Positions 59,329 through 64,000 of a DNA stretch of 64,000 bases are shown here, one piece after another. Source of the stretch: Pseudoclavibacter sp. AY1H1 (lineage in GTDB: Bacteria > Actinomycetota > Actinomycetes > Actinomycetales > Microbacteriaceae); contig NZ_PSXX01000010.1 in assembly GCF_002931055.1 (NCBI RefSeq), positions 96,407 to 160,406 of the forward strand, given 5' to 3'. The position numbers and the translations under genes are program-made. The first letter of the stretch is position 1, and each line of letters starts with the position of its first letter. Under the pieces are notes generated by a model. It was not told where the DNA came from and searched no databases. It saw only the letters and a list, made by a program, of their open reading frames with translations.

Positions 59329-60510
59329 ATGTCACAACTCGACACCGCACCGACCACCGACAGCCCGTCGTCGACGCCGCCAGACGACGCGAAGCCACTC
59401 GCGAGCCGGCGGATGCAGACGCTCGGGCCGGGCGAGCACCTCAAGGTCGTCCACCCCAAGCACTGGGTGCTGTGGATCCTCTCCGCCGTCGCCGTGTTCG
59501 CCGTCGCCCAGTTCGCGTGGTCGCTCGTCACGAACCAGCGCTACGAGTGGAACGTCTTCGGCGAGTATTTCTTCAGCCAGATCGTGCTCAACGCGCTTGT
59601 CCTGACGCTCCAGCTGACGGTGCTCTCCGGCGCGATCGGCTTCATCCTCGGTGCCCTGCTCGCGGTCGCACGCCTCTCGAAGTCGCCCCTCCTGAACTCG
59701 TTCTCGTGGAGCTTCATCTGGTTCTTCCGGTCCGTGCCGCTCGTCGTGCAGCTCGTGGTCTGGTACAACCTCGGCTACCTCTACCCGACGCTCGGGCTCG
59801 GGACGCCCTTCACGACCGACTTCTGGCTCGTCGAGTTCCCGACGGTGCAGCTCATCTCCTCGTTCGCCGCGGCGACGCTCGGCCTCTCCCTGCACCAGGC
59901 CGCCTACTCGGCGGAGATCATCCGCGCCGGCATCCTGTCCGTCGACCAGGGCCAGCTTGAGGCATCCGCCGCGCTCGGCCTGCCCCGCCGGTACCGCTTC
60001 TTCCGCATCATCCTGCCGCAGGCGGCCCGCGCCATCACGCCGAACGCCTTCAACGAGATCATCGGCCTCGTCAAGGGCACCTCCGTGGTGTTCGTCGTCG
60101 CCCTGCCGGAGCTGTTCTACACGGTGCAGGTCATCTACAACCGCAACCAGCGCATCATCCCGCTGCTCCTCGTCGCGGTCGTCTGGTACGCCATCATCAC
60201 GACGCTCCTCTCGATCGCGCAGTACTACATCGAGCGGCACTTCTCGAAGGGCGCGCACCGGGAGCTGCCGCCGACGCCCATCCAGAAGGCGCGCGCGTGG
60301 ATCTCCGAGAAGTGGGCGCTGCTCGACGACGGTGAGCAAAGCGCAGGCAGGGAGAAACAACGCGAGGCCCCCGAGAAGCCGGACGGAGAGCACGCCGAGA
60401 GCGCGAAGGCGCTCGACCGGAAGAAGCACGGCATACCCGCGGGCGCGACAGCCCGCCCCACAGAAGCACCAGCGCCAGCACCAGCACGAAAGGACGCGAG
60501 CGAAGCATGA
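59329..60510 (+). CDS. polar amino-acid ABC transporter permease
   Basis: A 393-residue HisM/GlnP-type permease. About five to six helices occupy 45-305 and the EAA loop is EASAALGLPRRYRFFRIILP. A 50-residue N-terminal soluble part and an 85-residue charged, Pro/Ala-rich C-terminal tail (EKQREAPEKPDGEH) are longer than usual. ATG 59329 lies behind GAGAGGAG. It overlaps the ATPase gene by 4 bp (ATGA). Confidence 0.92.
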   Translation: MSQLDTAPTTDSPSSTPPDDAKPLASRRMQTLGPGEHLKVVHPKHWVLWILSAVAVFAVAQFAWSLVTNQRYEWNVFGEYFFSQIVLNALVLTLQLTVLSGAIGFILGALLAVARLSKSPLLNSFSWSFIWFFRSVPLVVQLVVWYNLGYLYPTLGLGTPFTTDFWLVEFPTVQLISSFAAATLGLSLHQAAYSAEIIRAGILSVDQGQLEASAALGLPRRYRFFRIILPQAARAITPNAFNEIIGLVKGTSVVFVVALPELFYTVQVIYNRNQRIIPLLLVAVVWYAIITTLLSIAQYYIERHFSKGAHRELPPTPIQKARAWISEKWALLDDGEQSAGREKQREAPEKPDGEHAESAKALDRKKHGIPAGATARPTEAPAPAPARKDASEA

Positions 60511-61325
60511 GCCAGGCAACCATCAATCGGAACGCCGAAGCGGAACTCGAACGCAGCAGCGCAGCATCCGGGCAGGTCAGCGTGTGCGGCGTCAGCAAGT
60601 CGTACGGCACCCACGAGGTGCTGCACGACATCGACCTCGAGATCGAACCAGGCGAGGTCGTCGCCCTCCTCGGGCCCTCCGGCTCCGGCAAGTCGACCCT
60701 CCTGCGCACCATCAACCACCTCGAGTCCGTCGATGGCGGATCGATCCTCATCGATGGCGAGTACATCGGCTACGTCAGGAAGGGAGACCGCCTCTTCGAG
60801 CTGCGCGAAGCTGAGACGCTTCGCCGCCGTACGAGGGTTGGCATGGTCTTCCAGAACTTCAACCTGTTCCCGCACCTCACGGCGCTGCAGAACATCACGG
60901 CCGCGCCGGTGGCGCTGCAGCGAGCATCCAAAGCGGATGCAGAGGCGCAGGCGCGCAAGCTCCTCCAGCGCGTTGGCCTCGAGGGCAAGGAGCACCACTA
61001 CCCGCGGCAGCTCTCCGGCGGCCAGCAGCAGCGCGTCGCGATCGCCAGAGCGCTTGCGCTCAAGCCGGACGTGCTCCTCTTCGACGAGCCGACGAGCGCA
61101 CTCGACCCCGAGCTGGTCGGGGAGGTGCTCGACGTCATCCGCGAGCTCGCCCACGGCGGCACGACGCTGGTCATCGTGACGCACGAGATCGGCTTCGCCC
61201 GCGAGGTCGCCGACCGCATCGTGTTCCTCGACGCCGGCCGCGTCATCGAGCAGGGCACACCGGAGCAGGTGCTGACGAACCCGCAGCATCCGCGCACGCA
61301 GGACTTCATCCGCAAGGTGCTCTAG
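60507..61325 (+). CDS. polar amino-acid ABC transporter ATP-binding protein
   Basis: A 272-residue GlnQ/HisP-type ATPase. Walker A GPSGSGKST, Q-loop [16 protein letters not shown], signature LSGGQQQR, Walker B VLLFDEPTSALDPEL and switch His VTHEIGFA are all present. A 20-residue insert after strand 3 (KKGDRLFELREAETLRRR region) is typical of this subfamily. It energises the permease upstream; the binding protein follows 71 bp downstream. Confidence 0.94.
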   Translation: MSQATINRNAEAELERSSAASGQVSVCGVSKSYGTHEVLHDIDLEIEPGEVVALLGPSGSGKSTLLRTINHLESVDGGSILIDGEYIGYVRKGDRLFELREAETLRRRTRVGMVFQNFNLFPHLTALQNITAAPVALQRASKADAEAQARKLLQRVGLEGKEHHYPRQLSGGQQQRVAIARALALKPDVLLFDEPTSALDPELVGEVLDVIRELAHGGTTLVIVTHEIGFAREVADRIVFLDAGRVIEQGTPEQVLTNPQHPRTQDFIRKVL

Positions 61326-61396
61326 CCACACCCTGGCCTGTCGCTCATCTCCCACCCCAGAACTTCAGCAACGCACGTACCCGAAAGGTGCCACCC

Positions 61397-62419
61397 ATGG
61401 CAAAGCTCAACAAGAAGAAGGTCGGCGTCATCGCCGGCGGTGTCGCAGCACTCGCCGTCATCGGCGTCGTCGCCACGACCCTCATCGTCAACGGCCAGTC
61501 GGCCCCCGTCACGGCAGCAGAGCCAGACGGCGCGGCCCCCGCGAGCGACCTCATCCAGTTCGACCTGACCAGCGCGAACGTCGACGGCCGCCCGCAGATC
61601 GATCCGGTCCCCGAAGCCATCGCGGCTCTCGAGGCCTCCGGATGGCAGCCAGCCGAGGCAGGCAAGCTCACCGTCGTCGGCAGCGCGTACATCCCGCCGC
61701 TCAGCTTCCTCGCCGAGGACGACAACGTGACGCGCCTCGGCAGCGAGGCCGACTTCGCGCAGCTCATCGCCGACGGACTCGGCCTCGAGCTGAAGGGCGA
61801 GGTCGCCGCCTGGGCCGACTGGCCCCTCGGCATCCAGTCCGGCAAGTACGACCTCATCACCTCGAACGTGACGGTCACGGAAGAGCGCAAGGACCTCTTC
61901 GACTTCGCCACCTACCGCGAGGACGTGCTCGGCTTCTACGTGAAGGCCGACAGCGAGATCGAGTCGATCACCGAGGCGAAGGACGTCGCGGGCCTCTCCG
62001 TCATCGTCGGCGCCGGCACGAACCAGGAGAAGATCCTCGTCGCCTGGGACGAGGAGAACAAGGCCGCAGGGCTCGAGCCGGTCGACTTCCAGTACTTCGA
62101 AGACGACGCGGCGGGCACTCTCGCGCTGCAGTCTGGTCGAGTCGACGTGAACTTCGGCCCGAACGCGACCGCCGCGTTCAAGGCTGCGAGCGACGGCGAG
62201 ACGAAGCTCGTCGGCACCCTCAACGGCGGCTTCCCCGCCAACGCGCAGATCGCAGCAGGCACCGCGAAGGACAACGGCCTCATCGAAGCCGTCTCGATCG
62301 TCATCAACCACGCCATCGAGAACGGCCAGTACGACGCGATCCTCGACCGCTGGGGACTGCAGGATGAGCGCATCGACGTCTCCGAGGTGAACCCCGCGGG
62401 CCTCCCGCGCGAGGAGTAG
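61397..62419 (+). CDS. amino-acid ABC transporter substrate-binding protein without a lipobox
   Basis: A 340-residue SBP_bac_3-type binding protein. Its core blocks are KLTVVGSAYIPPLSFLAEDD, WADWPLGIQSGKYDLITSNVTVTEERKDLFDFATY and FQYFEDDAAGTLALQSGRVDV. The N-terminus has a basic MAKLNKKK and a single hydrophobic helix (about 9-31) but no Cys, so it should be held by an uncleaved helix or secreted, not lipidated. ATG 61397 follows GAAAGGTG. Third gene of the importer operon. Confidence 0.9.
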   Translation: MAKLNKKKVGVIAGGVAALAVIGVVATTLIVNGQSAPVTAAEPDGAAPASDLIQFDLTSANVDGRPQIDPVPEAIAALEASGWQPAEAGKLTVVGSAYIPPLSFLAEDDNVTRLGSEADFAQLIADGLGLELKGEVAAWADWPLGIQSGKYDLITSNVTVTEERKDLFDFATYREDVLGFYVKADSEIESITEAKDVAGLSVIVGAGTNQEKILVAWDEENKAAGLEPVDFQYFEDDAAGTLALQSGRVDVNFGPNATAAFKAASDGETKLVGTLNGGFPANAQIAAGTAKDNGLIEAVSIVINHAIENGQYDAILDRWGLQDERIDVSEVNPAGLPREE

Positions 62420-62436
62420 CCATCGCCGCGCACCCC

Positions 62437-63972
62437 ATGGCGACGGAACCCGTCGCGTCCTCGAAGGCTGAGGGCGCGGCGGGTTTCGCCGCGCCCTCAG
62501 CTCTCCGTCGTCGAGGGCGCCCGGACGGGCTCATACTGGCGCTCGGCGTCGCGACGGCCTTCACGACCCTCCTCGATCAAGCCGTGTTCAGCTTCGCCGT
62601 GCCGAGCATCCAGCGTTCCCTCGACGCCGATGGCGCACAGGTGCAGTGGCTGACGTCGTCGTACTCACTCGCGTTCGGGCTCGCCCTCGTGGGCGCCGGG
62701 AGGCTGGGCGACCTGCTCGGGCGACGCTCGCTGTACCTGCTCGGGCTCGCGCTGTTCGCGGTCGCCGGGTTCGCGGCCGCGCTCGCGGACGACACGACCA
62801 CCGTCATCATCGCCCGCCTCGTGCAGGGGTTCGGAGCCGGCGTCGTGAACCCCCAGGTGCTTGGGCTCTTCCAAGACACCTTCCGCGGCATCATGCGCTC
62901 GCGCGCGCTCTCCGGGTACACGACCGCAGGCTCGGCCGCCGGGCTCGTCGGACCGCTCGGCGGGGGCATCCTGCTGACCGTCCTCCCCGACGACACGGGA
63001 TGGCGGCTCGTCTTCCTGCTCGCCGTGCCGCTGGCCGTGGTGCTCATCGTGTCGGCGGTGTTCGTGCTGCCGCGGCCGTCTGCCGTGCCGGGCGGTGTGC
63101 GAAGTGCGCTGCGACAGGTGGACGCGGTGGGCGTCGTGCTGCTCGGCACCGGCACGCTCGCGCTGCTGGTCGCGGCGGTGAGCGACGGGGTCCTCCTCAC
63201 AGCGCTGGCTGCGGCTGCGGTTGCGCTCTTCGTGCTCTTCGCCCTCTGGGAGCGTCACGTATACGCGCGGGGTGGCGCCGCGGTGCTGCATCCCGAGCTC
63301 GCCCGCAACCGCGGCTACCTGCTCGGGACCGCCGTAGCCGCGCTCACGTTCGGCTCTGCCCTCGGCATCGGACTGCTGACCACGCTGTTCCTCATCGAGG
63401 GGCTCGGCTACTCGCCGTTCGCTGCGGCGCTGCTGCTCACGCCCCGCGCCCTCGGCATGGTCGTCGGGTCGATGCTGAGCTGGCGGCTCGTGCGGCGCTT
63501 CGGCCGCAGCGGGATCACGTGGGTCCTCGGCCTGGCGCTCATCGTGGTGACCGTCGAGATCGCCCTGGTGACGACCGGATCGGAGCCGCTCATCGTGCTC
63601 GGGATCCTGGGCGCCGGGACGCTGCAGGGGTTCTTCTCCGGGCTCTTCATCCCATCGAACCAATCGCTGACGCTCAACGAGGCGCCGCCAGGGGTGAACG
63701 GGGTCGCGGCCGGATTCTTCCAGCTCAGCCAACGCCTCGCGGCGGCCCTGGCGCTCTCGGTCTACGCGGGCACCTACCTCGCCGTGGGGGCGAACATGCC
63801 GGCGAGCTTCGCGTTCGGGGCGGCCGCGTCGATCACGATCGCCGCATCGCTCGGGGCGCTGCTCATCTCGGCCGCCGCCACCCCCGCCGCCAATAGGTCG
63901 CTTTCACCCCGTTCTCGGCGTCGAAATGGGGCGAAGGTGACCTATCCGGCGGCGGTCAGGCAGCCGACGTGA
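62437..63972 (+). CDS. MFS transporter, DHA2 (14-helix) drug:H+ antiporter family
   Basis: A 511-residue exporter. DHA2 motifs are LDQAVFSFAVPSIQRSL (motif D1), GRLGDLLGRRSLYLLG (motif A), RLVQGFGAGVVNPQ and GSAAGLVGPLGGGILL (motif C). About 14 helices fit the length. Substrate unknown, probably drugs or a metabolite. The last 25 residues are basic and encoded by a palindromic element (63893-63945), so the original stop may have lain earlier. It lies 17 bp after the binding protein and may share its transcript. Confidence 0.9.
   Translation: MATEPVASSKAEGAAGFAAPSALRRRGRPDGLILALGVATAFTTLLDQAVFSFAVPSIQRSLDADGAQVQWLTSSYSLAFGLALVGAGRLGDLLGRRSLYLLGLALFAVAGFAAALADDTTTVIIARLVQGFGAGVVNPQVLGLFQDTFRGIMRSRALSGYTTAGSAAGLVGPLGGGILLTVLPDDTGWRLVFLLAVPLAVVLIVSAVFVLPRPSAVPGGVRSALRQVDAVGVVLLGTGTLALLVAAVSDGVLLTALAAAAVALFVLFALWERHVYARGGAAVLHPELARNRGYLLGTAVAALTFGSALGIGLLTTLFLIEGLGYSPFAAALLLTPRALGMVVGSMLSWRLVRRFGRSGITWVLGLALIVVTVEIALVTTGSEPLIVLGILGAGTLQGFFSGLFIPSNQSLTLNEAPPGVNGVAAGFFQLSQRLAAALALSVYAGTYLAVGANMPASFAFGAAASITIAASLGALLISAAATPAANRSLSPRSRRRNGAKVTYPAAVRQPT
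63893..63945. repeat. imperfect palindrome inside the MFS gene end
   Basis: ATAGGTCGCTTTCACCCCG (from 63893) pairs with the complement CGAAGGTGACCTAT side ending at 63945, 17 of 21 positions. It resembles the other intergenic palindromes in size and spacing but not in arm sequence. Confidence 0.6.
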
Positions 63973-64000
63973 CCGACTTCAGGAAGTCGATCGTCGAGGC

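Noticed and set aside
63956..64000. Possible C-terminal 14 codons of a minus-strand gene entering from the right edge (ending LKSVTSAA, stop at 63956-63958)
   Set aside because: Too short to support; it overlaps the end of the MFS gene by 17 bp, which is possible for convergent genes but not evidence.

Overview
The window is high-GC DNA with tightly packed genes, many GTG starts, 1-4 base stop/start overlaps, GC-skewed third codon positions and frequent use of the word GCATCC/GGATGC. Together with the gene families (YhgE/Pip protein, MHS and DHA2 transporters, GntR/LacI/DeoR-controlled sugar-acid clusters, a large NAD-dependent glutamate dehydrogenase, alditol oxidase) this points to an actinobacterium of the Micrococcales, most likely Microbacteriaceae. 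Genus cannot be fixed. I see no rRNA, tRNA, transposase, prophage or CRISPR array, so this is ordinary chromosome with catabolic accessory clusters.

Layout. 1-9 kb: end of a TRAP permease, a GntR regulator with a soluble Cache-domain protein, several small unknowns, an SDR dehydrogenase and an aldo/keto reductase, then about 500 bp of GC-rich minisatellite. 9.2-13.7 kb: a four-gene glutamine-synthetase-like/glutamate-synthase-like operon (glnT-glxB-glxC-glxD, the gmaS/mgsABC type) for gamma-glutamyl-amide or N-methylglutamate formation. 13.8-19.3 kb: a P-loop protein, an alditol oxidase, and a TetR plus YhgE/Pip exporter pair with a clear operator. 19.3-20.0 kb: a repeat field carrying four copies of a 36-bp palindrome and a duplicated copy of the end of the preceding gene. 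20-22.7 kb: GPP34-like protein, XRE-cupin regulator, membrane protein plus ferritin.

22.8-30.5 kb is a four-carbon sugar-acid catabolic locus: DeoR regulator, PdxA2-type dehydrogenase, DUF1537 kinase, a divergent Nramp-fold transporter that lacks the metal-binding motifs, a 2-hydroxyacid dehydrogenase, a DapA-type aldolase and an aldo/keto reductase. Repeated TTGCGCGAA/TTCGCGCAA words lie in front of all its transcription units, so it looks like one regulon. 30.6-38 kb: NUDIX hydrolase, LacI regulator, a Gfo/Idh/MocA oxidoreductase divergent from a carbohydrate ABC importer, and exonuclease III. 38-40.7 kb: membrane protein, winged-helix regulator and ABC exporter in one operon. 40.8-44.8 kb: a second acid-catabolic operon (GntR, MHS symporter, HpcH/HpaI aldolase, hydroxyacid dehydrogenase).

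45-54 kb: an AlkA-like glycosylase with an altered catalytic site, a TetR/DUF1348 pair with a double operator, a VbhA/Fic toxin-antitoxin pair, the 1592-residue glutamate dehydrogenase and a second Gfo/Idh/MocA protein. 54-64 kb: a coiled-coil membrane protein with 11-residue repeats, modABC, pyroglutamyl peptidase, a polar amino-acid ABC importer behind paired operators, and a DHA2-type MFS exporter.

Intergenic spaces carry a family of imperfect 50-80 bp palindromes, some sharing sequence, that double as probable terminators. The most unusual items are the Nramp-like carrier with its regulon, the 36-bp palindrome field, the minisatellite and the dispersed palindrome family.
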